A stretch of 11,696 nucleotides of DNA from Synechococcales cyanobacterium PMM_0003 (GCA_949128015.1 CASBRC010000310.1:1-11696); one strand, 5' to 3'. Counted from the stretch's first letter, positions 1 to 6,567 are shown. Program-made: numbers and translations. The notes: a model not told the origin generated them from the sequence alone.

Positions 1-386
1 ACTTCGACTATTTCCGCAGGTTGCATCGCCGATAAAGTACGGTAAAGCACATAGGTCGGCATCGGGTACACAACTTTGCGATCGCATCCTTCCGCACAAG
101 CCCGAATCAAAATATTTAAAACATCATCGCTGCCATTGCCAACAATGATCCAGTCCGTCGGTACATCAAGAACCTCGCTTACGGCTTGACAAAACTCATA
201 GGCAAAGGGGTCAGGATAGCGCCGCAATGAGTCACCATCAATATTCTGTAAAGCGGCGATTGCCTTGGGCGAAGGCGGATAGGGATTCTCGTTAGTATTT
301 AGTTTAATAATTTTGATGCCAGACTTCGGCTGTTCCCCCGGAACGTAGCCAGTCATTGCATCAATAGCAGGGCGGAAGTAGCTCAT
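1..386 (-). CDS. hisC: Histidinol-phosphate aminotransferase, 5' part (runs off the window)
   Basis: PLP-dependent aminotransferase of histidine biosynthesis, converting imidazole-acetol phosphate and glutamate to L-histidinol phosphate and 2-oxoglutarate in the cytosol. Only the first 128 codons are present; the C-terminal two thirds, with the PLP lysine, lie beyond base 1. The N-terminus begins MSYFRPAIDAMTGYVPGEQP, the usual start of cyanobacterial HisC. NTNENPYPPSP (residues 30-40) is the substrate-binding stretch and GNGSDDVL (83-90) the cofactor phosphate-binding turn of the class I/II fold; PTYVLY (110-115) follows. The ATG at 386 is chosen because it matches this family start; no clear Shine-Dalgarno is seen. 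A TACAAT box at 420-425 on the minus strand could be a -10, but no good -35 accompanies it. The gene lies 75 bp downstream of rbcR, behind a hairpin, so it is probably transcribed separately. LL-diaminopimelate or other branch members are less likely given the motifs. Confidence 0.9.
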   Translation of the reverse strand, partial: MSYFRPAIDAMTGYVPGEQPKSGIKIIKLNTNENPYPPSPKAIAALQNIDGDSLRRYPDPFAYEFCQAVSEVLDVPTDWIIVGNGSDDVLNILIRACAEGCDRKVVYPMPTYVLYRTLSAMQPAEIVE

Positions 387-430
387 GGCAGAAATGTGAA
401 AACTCGCGACAGGCTTATTATTGTATCGCA

Positions 431-463
431 AATCGAAAGGGGCGCGAAGCGCCCCTTTCGATT
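431..463 (-). terminator. Perfect 15-bp hairpin at the end of rbcR
   Basis: Arms 431-445 and 449-463 are exact reverse complements around the 3-nt loop GAA; the apex reads CGC-GAA-GCG. The right arm includes the rbcR stop codon (462-464). On the minus strand the stem is followed by TTTGCG, so the T-tract is short and termination may be only partial, with possible read-through to hisC. Confidence 0.6.
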
Positions 464-1388
464 AGGTTTTGTCACGAAATATGGGCAGGACTTCGTTGCA
501 AAAAGCCTCAGTCGCCTTTGAGCGATAGCGATTAGGATTACGAATTTGTAATAACATCCGCTTAATGACTACCCCATCAATTCGGACTTGCTGCAAAGCT
601 CCCATTTGCAACTCCTTTTCGATCGCAGTTATCGACAAAAAGGCTGCACCCAATCCTGCCTGTACCGCATTTTTAATCGCCTCAATCGAATTTAACTCCA
701 TGGCGATCGCCAACTGACGCGGATCGACACCGCTATCAAGTAGTACGCGATCGATCGCTTTACGAATCGTTGATTGTGAGTCAAGGGTGATAAATTGCAG
801 CTTATACAATTCCTCAATTGGTAACGCTCCAACCTGAGCAAGTGGGTGCGAAGTTGGTAGAATTAGCGCTAGTTCATCTTCGGCATAGGGTGTAATCTCT
901 AAAGAATCAACCAAATCCGCAGGAATTTCACCGCCAATAATCGCTAAATCCACCTGTCCATTCGCAACACTCCAAGCCGTTCGCCTTGTAGAATGAACAT
1001 GGAGTTGAACCGAGACTTCTGGATATTTCTTACGAAATAAGCCGATCATCTGTGGCATGAGATAGGTTCCTGTGGTTTGGCTAGCACCTATAATCAGAGT
1101 CCCACCATTAAGATTTTGTAAATCATCAATGGCGCGACAAGTTTCTTGGCAAAGGCTTAAAATGCGATCGCCATAGGAAAGTAGTAATTGTCCTGCCTCT
1201 GTCAACTGTGCTCTTCTGCCCCCGCGATCGAACAAAGGTACATCTAGCTGTCGCTCTAGATGTTGGACTTGCAAGCTAACGGCGGGTTGGGACACATACA
1301 GGCTATCGGCGGCGCGTTTAAAGCTACCCTCAGCAGCGATCGCCTTGAGAATGCGTAATTGGTCTAGGGTAAACGGTATGTCGATCAT
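462..1388 (-). CDS. rbcR: LysR-type regulator of the RbcR (Ycf30) group
   Basis: LysR-family transcription factor. RbcR proteins activate Rubisco and other carbon-fixation genes in cyanobacteria and some plastids in response to Calvin-cycle metabolites. At 308 aa it has normal family length. The winged HTH occupies residues 5-65, with the typical [20 protein letters not shown] and [16 protein letters not shown] helices, followed by [14 protein letters not shown]. The effector domain (about 90-300) carries [12 protein letters not shown] and [12 protein letters not shown], plus [12 protein letters not shown] and [20 protein letters not shown], all closely matching RbcR sequences I know. The start ATG at 1388 leaves only 19 bp to the divergent gene at 1408, so regulatory DNA must overlap coding DNA or transcripts must overlap at their 5' ends. 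NdhR/CmpR-type LysR proteins are the alternative, but the Ycf30-like sequence makes RbcR the better call. Confidence 0.88.
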   Translation of the reverse strand: MIDIPFTLDQLRILKAIAAEGSFKRAADSLYVSQPAVSLQVQHLERQLDVPLFDRGGRRAQLTEAGQLLLSYGDRILSLCQETCRAIDDLQNLNGGTLIIGASQTTGTYLMPQMIGLFRKKYPEVSVQLHVHSTRRTAWSVANGQVDLAIIGGEIPADLVDSLEITPYAEDELALILPTSHPLAQVGALPIEELYKLQFITLDSQSTIRKAIDRVLLDSGVDPRQLAIAMELNSIEAIKNAVQAGLGAAFLSITAIEKELQMGALQQVRIDGVVIKRMLLQIRNPNRYRSKATEAFCNEVLPIFRDKT

Positions 1389-1407
1389 AGAAGCAGCGTG
1401 AGAAAAG

Positions 1408-2340
1408 ATGAGTCGGGAGGTTATTCAAGATTTTTTGAACTTAGCAGGAGTTGTGGGGATATCCCTCACAAACCGTCGTATGCGTCCTTATTTCTACGGA
1501 TTAGATTCCGTATCAGATCGGACAAAGCAAGCATTAGGACAAGGAGTACTGCAAGTTGTTGAAAATGTACCAGAAGGATTTGAATCTTTTGAGTTTTACT
1601 TTGCTGATCATGTTGTTTTTATTTACAAGCTAACCCATGGGCTAGTACTAGTAGTACTTACAGATAGATCCATTAAAATGGTTGACTATAGTCAGAGCAT
1701 TACGAAAATCAAGCATCTGATCGATACAGATACATACAACACAGTCGCATACTTTAAGCTCTTATTAGGTTCAGTGACTCAGCATTCTTTGCCAAGTGTT
1801 AATTGGCAGGCAAGTGGATCAGCCGCAGTTACTCAGACAACGGAGCAAGATCGGTCATCAACACAAATTTCCATTACAACAAATAAGCCCCAAACACCTC
1901 CTACACCTGCTTCCACATCTTCGACATCAGCACCTACGCCTAGGACTGTAGCTAGCAATAAATCTACAGAAGTTACCGATAGCTCTTCTAAGTCAGTATC
2001 AGCGAAAACTGACCTGCAAGAATATAAGTTAGATGAACTTTTAGTCGCATTAAATAAACTAAGCAACTTTACAACCCAATATCTAGGGAAAGTTGTCGTT
2101 ACAAATTATTGGAAATCTAGCCGCCCCACTTCATCTTGGCTAGCTGAATTTGAAATCGATCGCAGTGGACAAATATCACATCCAAAGCAAACGGCAATAT
2201 CCTTAGATACTGAGCAACTTCAGCAAATTCAATCATGGGTAGCGGCTTATATCAAACGTTGCAAACTTGTAATTCGTAATTTCGATCAAATGCTTGGACA
2301 AGACTGTCTCGACAGCCGCCAGAAACAAATATTATTTTAA
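1408..2340 (+). CDS. Two-domain protein of unknown function with Ser/Thr/Pro linker
   Basis: I do not recognise this 310-aa protein as a named family. An N-terminal domain (residues 1-125) has an alternating hydrophobic pattern: [15 protein letters not shown], then [25 protein letters not shown], and a helix near 110-122. That order resembles Roadblock/LC7 or profilin-like folds, which is inference only. A low-complexity linker (about 135-200) is rich in S, T and P and lacks aromatic residues. A compact C-terminal domain (about 203-310) runs from [26 protein letters not shown] through [11 protein letters not shown] to two helices with two cysteines (285 and 300). No signal peptide or membrane segment is seen, so it should be cytosolic. 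GAGAAAAG just before the ATG could be a weak ribosome site. It is divergent from rbcR with a 19-bp gap, and 124 bp upstream of the ferredoxin gene on the same strand, so it may head that operon. Confidence 0.75.
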   Translation: MSREVIQDFLNLAGVVGISLTNRRMRPYFYGLDSVSDRTKQALGQGVLQVVENVPEGFESFEFYFADHVVFIYKLTHGLVLVVLTDRSIKMVDYSQSITKIKHLIDTDTYNTVAYFKLLLGSVTQHSLPSVNWQASGSAAVTQTTEQDRSSTQISITTNKPQTPPTPASTSSTSAPTPRTVASNKSTEVTDSSSKSVSAKTDLQEYKLDELLVALNKLSNFTTQYLGKVVVTNYWKSSRPTSSWLAEFEIDRSGQISHPKQTAISLDTEQLQQIQSWVAAYIKRCKLVIRNFDQMLGQDCLDSRQKQILF

Positions 2341-2464
2341 ATATTTTTCTAGCGAGAGGTGCTGCTTAGTAAGCAATTTGGCGGGAACTACTCAACGCAT
2401 ACACCTCAAATGAGCTAAACTGATCTTTAATACTAAGGGGAACAATCGTAAAGGCAAGTTAATA

Positions 2465-2959
2465 ATGGCTAAGCGTGTAAGAATTGAACCCATTGCCCAA
2501 ATAGCGGATATTGCAACAAACGGGGCATTACTATCTGGCTTGATGGGAGACGAGCTAAATATTTTAAAAGAATGTGGCGGTCGTGGCATGTGCGCGACCT
2601 GTCACGTCTACATCCAAGATGGTATGTCATCTCTTAGCCCTATGGGTAAACGGGAACAGCGCACTCTTGAAGTCATTACCACCTGTAAGCCCAACTCTAG
2701 GCTAGCTTGTCAAGCCAAGGTCATGGGTGAAGGTATTGTCGTTGAACTGCCTGTAGGGATGTACGTTCAATCTATTCAGGATATTGAAGCCCTGATTGGA
2801 AGACGCTGTGAAAAGCCATTACTTAGCCCAATCACAGGTCAAACATTAGTTGAAGTTGGACAACTGATCACAAGATCGGTCGTTCGTCAATTGGAGAATA
2901 CCAATTTCAGTGTTGGTGAACAATTGGCAAATACTAAAAGAGCCGATATTTTTGAGTAA
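2465..2959 (+). CDS. Adrenodoxin-type [2Fe-2S] ferredoxin with C-terminal extension
   Basis: Electron carrier of 164 aa. The cluster ligands are Cys37, Cys43, Cys46 and Cys82, in ECGGRGMCATC and SRLACQ contexts: CX5CX2C plus a distant Cys, the adrenodoxin/bacterial pattern rather than the plant PetF CX4CX2C pattern. Cys74 is an extra cysteine near the last ligand. The fold ends around residue 98. The remaining 65 residues (RRCEKPLLSPITGQTLVEVG onward) are an extension not needed for a ferredoxin and may be a docking domain. No membrane segment is present. From memory it corresponds to Slr0148 of Synechocystis, in a cluster linked to photosystem II assembly; exact orthology was not tested. AAAGG at about -10 may be the ribosome site. 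It starts 124 bp after the preceding gene and is followed by the V4R operon after 114 bp. The electron donor and acceptor are unknown. Confidence 0.88.
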   Translation: MAKRVRIEPIAQIADIATNGALLSGLMGDELNILKECGGRGMCATCHVYIQDGMSSLSPMGKREQRTLEVITTCKPNSRLACQAKVMGEGIVVELPVGMYVQSIQDIEALIGRRCEKPLLSPITGQTLVEVGQLITRSVVRQLENTNFSVGEQLANTKRADIFE

Positions 2960-3073
2960 AAAGAATCATCACAACATCTGAGAAAATGTCATTTTTTGAC
3001 CCATTTATCATTTGATGGTGATTCTCAAGACTAGCTTTGCATTCAATAATTTTTTGGATAGGAGTATTTACTT

Positions 3074-3754
3074 ATGACTGTTGCTGTTGATCGTCCAAAT
3101 AGCGCAACCAGAGCTAAAAGGAAAAATAATCACTATAGTCTCCAAGACTTTTTTCAGCCCGATCTTGAGAAAGGAATCATCGAAGACTGGAACGGGTCAA
3201 GAAATATTCTGACTAGTGAAGATTTTATTATTGGGCTACAGGAAGGACTGGAAGATGAAGTTGGCGACGCTTCTGCGGCTGTTATGTATTCGATTGGCTG
3301 TGAATGGGGGCTACAAGATGCGTTATTTTTCACCAAATGGTTTGAACGCGATTTTGGGCGCAGTATCCGTCAAACTAATTTACCTTTCTTGCTAGAAACT
3401 TGGTGGTGGCCGTTTACCTCACAGGGATGGGGACGCTGGCAAGTGGATATGAGCGATCGCAAACAAGGATTTATGTTTATTAGCGTATTTGACTCGGCTG
3501 TGGCGCGTAGCCTTGGTGATGTTGGTAAGCCAGTTTGTCACTTGTATGCAGGGCTATTCTCAGGATTCTTTACGCATCTTGTGAATAAAGAGCTTGAATG
3601 CATTGAGATTCAATGCTATTCGATGGGCGAAAACTACTGTAAATTCTTGCTCGGCGGCAAAAACCGTATTGACGCTGCTTCGTTCTGGCTGAACGAAGGG
3701 GCGACAACTCGCGACATCGAAGGACGTTTGCGAAATGGAGAGTTTCTAAAATGA
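3074..3754 (+). CDS. V4R (4-vinyl reductase) domain protein, first copy
   Basis: Protein of 226 aa with a C-terminal V4R domain, a small-molecule-binding fold known from BchJ and from bacterial sensors. The core is CHLYAGLFSGFFTHLVNKEL (155-174) followed by CIEIQCYSMGENYCKFLLGG (176-195). The pattern E-x-x-C-x-S-x-G-x-x-x-C, with Cys181 and Cys189, is the family signature, and Cys155 and Cys176 add further thiols. Aromatic-rich ETWWWPFTSQGWGRW (108-122) precedes it. No signal peptide or membrane helix is seen. AGGAG at 3060-3064, nine bases upstream, fixes this ATG. The gene overlaps the next by four bases (ATGA), indicating translational coupling. It matches, from memory, Slr0144 of Synechocystis, where the cluster affects photosystem II assembly. 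Enzymatic vinyl reduction is not implied; a bilin, chlorophyll precursor or heme ligand is possible. Confidence 0.85.
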   Translation: MTVAVDRPNSATRAKRKNNHYSLQDFFQPDLEKGIIEDWNGSRNILTSEDFIIGLQEGLEDEVGDASAAVMYSIGCEWGLQDALFFTKWFERDFGRSIRQTNLPFLLETWWWPFTSQGWGRWQVDMSDRKQGFMFISVFDSAVARSLGDVGKPVCHLYAGLFSGFFTHLVNKELECIEIQCYSMGENYCKFLLGGKNRIDAASFWLNEGATTRDIEGRLRNGEFLK

Positions 3755-4041
3755 GTAGTTCCGATTGGCAGTTACAGCCATTACGCAGTTTTTGGCAAGG
3801 TGTAAATTGGGAAAACCGTGCGGTCGCCCCAATATCAAGCAATAGCGCTAATGGTAATAGTCAAGGTCTTCCGACATTAAGCCTTTTGATGTCCGTAAGA
3901 GAATATTTTCGGGGGATCTCTTGGACAGGGATTCCTGAAATTGCTGCTCCAAAAAACGAACCAAAGCTTAGTAGCCCCACTATTGATGACAATAATGAAA
4001 CACTTGAAGACTTTCTTGACGATATTTCTAAATTCTTCTAA
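3751..4041 (+). CDS. Small protein of unknown function with duplicated R-x-aromatic-aromatic-x-G-x-x-W motif
   Basis: Unrecognised 96-aa protein, likely cytosolic. Two copies of one motif are visible: LRSFWQGVNW (residues 11-20) and VREYFRGISW (49-58), each with Arg, two aromatics, Gly and Trp in the same spacing. A Ser/Asn-rich segment separates them. The C-terminus (about 78-96) is acidic and ends in DISKFF. There are no cysteines, signal peptide or membrane helix. Its ATG overlaps the TGA of the upstream V4R gene and the phycobilisome-like gene starts 18 bp after its stop, so it belongs to the same operon. By position it corresponds to Slr0145 of the Synechocystis cluster, which is a memory-based inference. 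The short repeated aromatic motifs suggest two docking sites for one repeated partner surface. Confidence 0.8.
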   Translation: MSSSDWQLQPLRSFWQGVNWENRAVAPISSNSANGNSQGLPTLSLLMSVREYFRGISWTGIPEIAAPKNEPKLSSPTIDDNNETLEDFLDDISKFF

Positions 4042-4059
4042 GTACGCAATACAAGCCTT

Positions 4060-4518
4060 ATGACACCGAAGATTCAAGAACTAATTTCCCAAGCGCAGGA
4101 TCGCTATCTTGCCTCGGACGAGCTTGGACTAATGGAGAGCTACGTTAGCTCATTGCCCGATCGCCTGAAGCTGTATAAACAAATTCGCGATCGCGAAATC
4201 AACATTTTGCAAGCTGTCGCTGACCAAGTACAGACCGAGTTACCAAGTGTAACTGATGAAGAGTTGGAAACTGGGATTAAAAACTTAATCCTTGTGATGC
4301 GCTATAGCTCAATGGCAATGCTTTTGAATGATGAAAATTTCTTAAAGCAAAGATTGCTCAATTGGCTAGAAGGTATTATGTCCATGCGAGACATGCGCCG
4401 TCTCAATGAAACCCTCTATAAATTACTCAACCAAGGACTGCGCCAACAGTTAAACCCTGCACAACTTGCCCTGATTCAGCCTTTGATTACTGCCGCCCAA
4501 GTCACGCTAATCTACTAG
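4060..4518 (+). CDS. Phycobilisome-like globin-fold protein lacking the bilin cysteine
   Basis: Protein of 152 aa, all helical in appearance and close in length to phycobiliprotein subunits (about 160). It can be aligned by eye to phycocyanin/allophycocyanin through RYSSMAMLLNDENFLKQRLLNWLEG (starting at 81; compare RYvsYaLLAGDssVLddRcLNGLkE). In chromophorylated subunits the Cys lies ten residues before that Tyr in C-x-R-D; here the aligned residues are Gly72-Ile-Lys-Asn. The protein has no cysteine at all, so covalent bilin binding is excluded. It may be a structural or assembly relative that binds phycobiliproteins or another partner. It sits 18 bp after the 96-aa gene and 12 bp before the second V4R gene. 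By order and type it matches Slr0146 of Synechocystis, from memory. A free tetrapyrrole held non-covalently is an alternative role. Confidence 0.8.
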   Translation: MTPKIQELISQAQDRYLASDELGLMESYVSSLPDRLKLYKQIRDREINILQAVADQVQTELPSVTDEELETGIKNLILVMRYSSMAMLLNDENFLKQRLLNWLEGIMSMRDMRRLNETLYKLLNQGLRQQLNPAQLALIQPLITAAQVTLIY

Positions 4519-4530
4519 AGACAAACCACT

Positions 4531-5187
4531 ATGATTTCTGTCGCTGAACTGATCAAAGAAAATCGCATTCCTGCTAACTTTTTTGACTATAACTCCTACC
4601 TCAAAGGTGATCTAGAAATTGGGATGCTAGAAAATCGACGTGGAGATCGCCTAATAGCGGTTCCAGACACGTTGATTTCCTCACTTTATGCAGGTTTAGC
4701 CAAAGAAACAGGACAAGCATCAAGACTAGTGTTGTTTAACTGTGGCAAATGGTGGGGCAAAAACTTTTATACGCGGTTTACCGAATCCCTTGAAGAATAT
4801 TATTCGCAGTCACTAGCTGAGATGGATATGATTACCTTCATTCAAAGCTTAAAGGAATGTTGGCTGACTCATGGCTGGGGCAAACTTGAGTTCGATCCTC
4901 AATACCAAGCTCAGGGATTTATCCTCATTAAAACCTATAACTCGCCCTATGTCCGCGAAATTGCTGGCAATAAGCAGCCTACAGGTTATCTGGAAGCGGG
5001 TATCCTTACTTCATTTTTTACGCGCTTAACAGGTCGTGAGTTGTTGGCAGTACAGACAACCTGTGAATCTCTAGGCTCTAGTTGCAACACCTATATCATC
5101 GGCTTACCTGAAAGACTACAAATCGTTGATTCATTTCTTGCCGAGAGTTTAACCCACGAAACGATTTTACAACGAGTACTAAAATAG
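4531..5187 (+). CDS. V4R (4-vinyl reductase) domain protein, second copy
   Basis: Protein of 218 aa, paralogous to the V4R protein at 3074. Shared features in the same order are a Gly-Trp-Gly motif (THGWGKLEF, 113-121), the EAGILTSFFTRLTGREL helix (155-171) and ESLGSSCNTYIIG (179-191), with Cys178 and Cys185 equivalent to the conserved pair. Further cysteines are 71 and 110. The aromatic WWW run of the first copy is replaced by KECWL. No membrane segment is seen. The start lies 12 bp after the phycobilisome-like gene, without a strong ribosome site, so translation probably depends on the upstream gene. It is the last gene of the operon; a 36-bp inverted repeat follows 28 bp after the stop. 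By memory it corresponds to Slr0147. Two V4R proteins in one operon suggest a heterodimer sharing one ligand chemistry. Confidence 0.85.
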   Translation: MISVAELIKENRIPANFFDYNSYLKGDLEIGMLENRRGDRLIAVPDTLISSLYAGLAKETGQASRLVLFNCGKWWGKNFYTRFTESLEEYYSQSLAEMDMITFIQSLKECWLTHGWGKLEFDPQYQAQGFILIKTYNSPYVREIAGNKQPTGYLEAGILTSFFTRLTGRELLAVQTTCESLGSSCNTYIIGLPERLQIVDSFLAESLTHETILQRVLK

Positions 5188-5215
5188 AAAGTTGCTACTT
5201 CTTAAAGCGCTTTGC

Positions 5216-5290
5216 GCACAAAAACCCAAAGACAAATAAAAAAAGACTCGCAAAGCGAGTCTTTTTTTATTTGTCTTTGGGTTTTTGTGC
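5216..5290. terminator. 36-bp perfect inverted repeat shared by two convergent genes
   Basis: Arms 5216-5251 and 5255-5290 are exact reverse complements around the loop AAA (apex CGC-AAA-GCG). The A/T tracts inside the stem give U-runs on both strands, so it can terminate the V4R operon (plus) and PAM68 (minus). The right arm carries the last seven codons and stop of PAM68. A small GCGC-TTT-GCGC hairpin (5207-5217) abuts it. Confidence 0.85.
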
Positions 5291-5773
5291 AGCCCTGACT
5301 AACTGTTGCTGCGATTTCCACGCCTCAGTTAAATGACCAAAGTTCTTTTTAAACTCTTCGCCACCCCACCAACTACCAATCCGTCCTTCATCCCAAGACG
5401 CAGAGATAGCTCCATAGCTGAGTCCCACGACTCCTATCCCTAAAAATAGCATACTCAATAAAACGACTGCTGAAGTCGGTAGATTGACTATGTGTTTAAT
5501 CACCAAGATGTAGCTAACAATAAATGTAGTTATGCCCAGCCCAGTTGGGATGCCACAAAAAATAGCAGCACGTCGAATAATTCGGCGATTTACCTCTTCA
5601 GGTATACCTAGAGAATTACTACTCTTCGCATTAGATTTATTGCTGACACTAGGTTTCACGACAGGTTTCGCGACAGCAGGAGAAGAAGGAGGAATCTTCT
5701 TCTCCTCTTTTACTTTTTTGTTGCGATTACTATTTGGCTCGAAAGGAATCCTTCCTGTGGTTGGCTTACTCAC
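5267..5773 (-). CDS. PAM68-like photosystem II assembly factor
   Basis: Thylakoid membrane protein of 168 aa. PAM68 (Sll0933 in Synechocystis) helps early photosystem II assembly, notably insertion and stability of CP47. The N-terminal third (1-55) is basic, Ser/Pro-rich and probably disordered. The conserved core starts at GIPEEVNRRIIRRAAIFCGIP (from 56). Two membrane helices follow, about 69-92 and 99-122, then the signature SYGAISASWDEGRIGSWWGGEEF (119-141). The tail is charged and ends in QKPKDK. Those C-terminal codons are inside the right arm of a 36-bp inverted repeat. It lies 69 bp downstream of rpsO on the same strand, a pairing I recall from other cyanobacteria, and converges with an operon also tied to photosystem II assembly. 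The start ATG at 5773 gives the usual family length. Confidence 0.92.
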   Translation of the reverse strand: MSKPTTGRIPFEPNSNRNKKVKEEKKIPPSSPAVAKPVVKPSVSNKSNAKSSNSLGIPEEVNRRIIRRAAIFCGIPTGLGITTFIVSYILVIKHIVNLPTSAVVLLSMLFLGIGVVGLSYGAISASWDEGRIGSWWGGEEFKKNFGHLTEAWKSQQQLVRAAQKPKDK

Positions 5774-5842
5774 TTTAGCTCCTGATTTAGCTTCTTGCTT
5801 TTACACTTTTACAGTGATCATTACAGTATGAAGCGATCGCAA

Positions 5843-6112
5843 TTAGCCTCTTACGCCGAGACTTAGGATCAATTGTTTGTAGTGAGCGCGATCTTCATTA
5901 CGAACGTAGGCGAGTAAACGCTTACGTTGACCAATAATCTTCAACAGACTACGGCGAGAGGAAAAATCTTTGGGATGTAGCTTCAGGTGAGTGGTCAACT
6001 GGGTGACGCGCTCGGTTAACAATGCAACCTGAACATCAGATGAGCCAGTATCTGTGGGGTGCTTTTGATATTCGGAGAAAATTTCTAGTTTGCGTTCTTG
6101 CAACAGTGCCAT
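5843..6112 (-). CDS. rpsO: Small ribosomal subunit protein S15
   Basis: Primary 16S rRNA-binding protein of the 30S platform, contacting the central domain. It has 89 aa, the standard length. TGSSDVQVALLTERVTQLTTHL (22-43) and HPKDFSSRRSLLKIIGQRKRLLAYV (46-70) are the classic S15 helices, with the rRNA-contacting DTGS, H46, D49 and SRR residues. The gene is followed 69 bp later by PAM68 on the same strand with no obvious terminator, so the two may be cotranscribed. In many bacteria S15 represses its own mRNA through a structured leader; the leader here (6113 upward) has two small hairpins but I cannot assign it to a known S15 element. Confidence 0.97.
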   Translation of the reverse strand: MALLQERKLEIFSEYQKHPTDTGSSDVQVALLTERVTQLTTHLKLHPKDFSSRRSLLKIIGQRKRLLAYVRNEDRAHYKQLILSLGVRG

Positions 6113-6405
6113 GATAAAAACTTAACGTGTTTTGAAGTGTACGTGACATAAACTCGGCAATAAACGCCTAGGGCGTTACAGTGCGAGCTTCCCAATCTCA
6201 CGATTGGGCATTCCTAGTTATGTCCATTTCTGGTGTTTCGCCACTTATCCAAAGCAGTATATTTACTCACTTTTGGACAGATCGACTGCATAGGCGGTTT
6301 CCGTTCCTCAGTAGTCTCTGAGTACAATTTATGGCGATCGCCATTTTTCTTAAAGGCGTTAGCTTTTAGACAGACTAGCCTAGCATAATTGATTGCATAT
6401 TTTGC
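6113..6405 (-). other. Upstream region of rpsO with two short hairpins, no supported gene
   Basis: This stretch separates rpsO from the upstream terminator. Two short stems are present: AACGCC-TAG-GGCGTT (6163-6177) and CCCAATC-TCAC-GATTGGG (6191-6208), both in the likely rpsO leader. A HIP1 octamer lies near 6333. A 66-codon open frame exists on the minus strand (6214-6414), but it has no ribosome site or recognisable domain and I do not call it. No convincing promoter was found. Confidence 0.4.
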
Positions 6406-6442
6406 AAAAAACAAGGCGGCGCTTAGCGCCGCCTTGTTTTTT
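6406..6442 (-). terminator. Perfect 17-bp rho-independent terminator of the 41-aa gene
   Basis: Arms 6406-6422 and 6426-6442 are exact reverse complements around TTA; the apex is CGC-TTA-GCG in a GC-rich stem. On the minus strand the stem ends in a run of six T. The arm begins inside the stop codon of the 41-aa gene. Confidence 0.88.
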
Positions 6443-6567
6443 TAATGAGCTGAGCCATTACCATCATATTTGTCGGTGTCGTAGAAGCCATTACGAGTCC
6501 CGAAGAACAAACAGCTAACTGTAAACAAGATGGTTAAGATCGGCAGAATTACTTTGAGATCGAGCAT
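6442..6567 (-). CDS. Conserved-looking 41-aa single-pass membrane protein
   Basis: Small ORF, shorter than usual gene-finding cut-offs. It starts MLDLKVILPILTILFTVSC and has one hydrophobic helix (about 5-22), then a polar tail GTRNGFYDTDKYDGNGSAH. The size and shape resemble the low-molecular-weight subunits of thylakoid complexes, and I believe near-identical tails occur in other cyanobacteria, but I cannot attach a name. A lipoprotein reading is possible (Thr-Val-Ser-Cys at 16-19), though the position -3 residue is not ideal and the N-terminus has little positive charge. Support for it being real: an ATG with a coherent helix, and a strong terminator that begins in its stop codon. No strong Shine-Dalgarno is seen. 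It lies between rpsO and the FHA-LuxR gene as an independent unit. Confidence 0.75.
   Translation of the reverse strand: MLDLKVILPILTILFTVSCLFFGTRNGFYDTDKYDGNGSAH

Noticed and set aside
2465..2959. Plant-type photosynthetic ferredoxin (PetF)
   Set aside because: Cysteine spacing is CX5CX2C with a distant fourth Cys, the adrenodoxin pattern, rather than CX4CX2C.
2962..3025. AGAATCA...TGATTCT inverted repeat between the ferredoxin and first V4R gene
   Set aside because: Only 7 bp pair over a 50-nt loop; too weak to call a terminator or operator, and the TTGACC nearby lacks a convincing -10.
3570..3842. Minus-strand open frames inside the V4R operon
   Set aside because: They are shadows of the V4R and 96-aa genes and have no ribosome site or motif.
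5532..5831. Plus-strand open frame opposite PAM68
   Set aside because: Its hydrophobic appearance comes from the antisense of the PAM68 membrane helices; PAM68 itself is unambiguous.
6214..6414. 66-codon minus-strand open frame upstream of rpsO
   Set aside because: It has no ribosome site, no domain and no helix pattern, begins inside the terminator arm region and is not needed to explain the interval; a resemblance of CPK...RNGH to IS1 zinc-finger starts is too weak.
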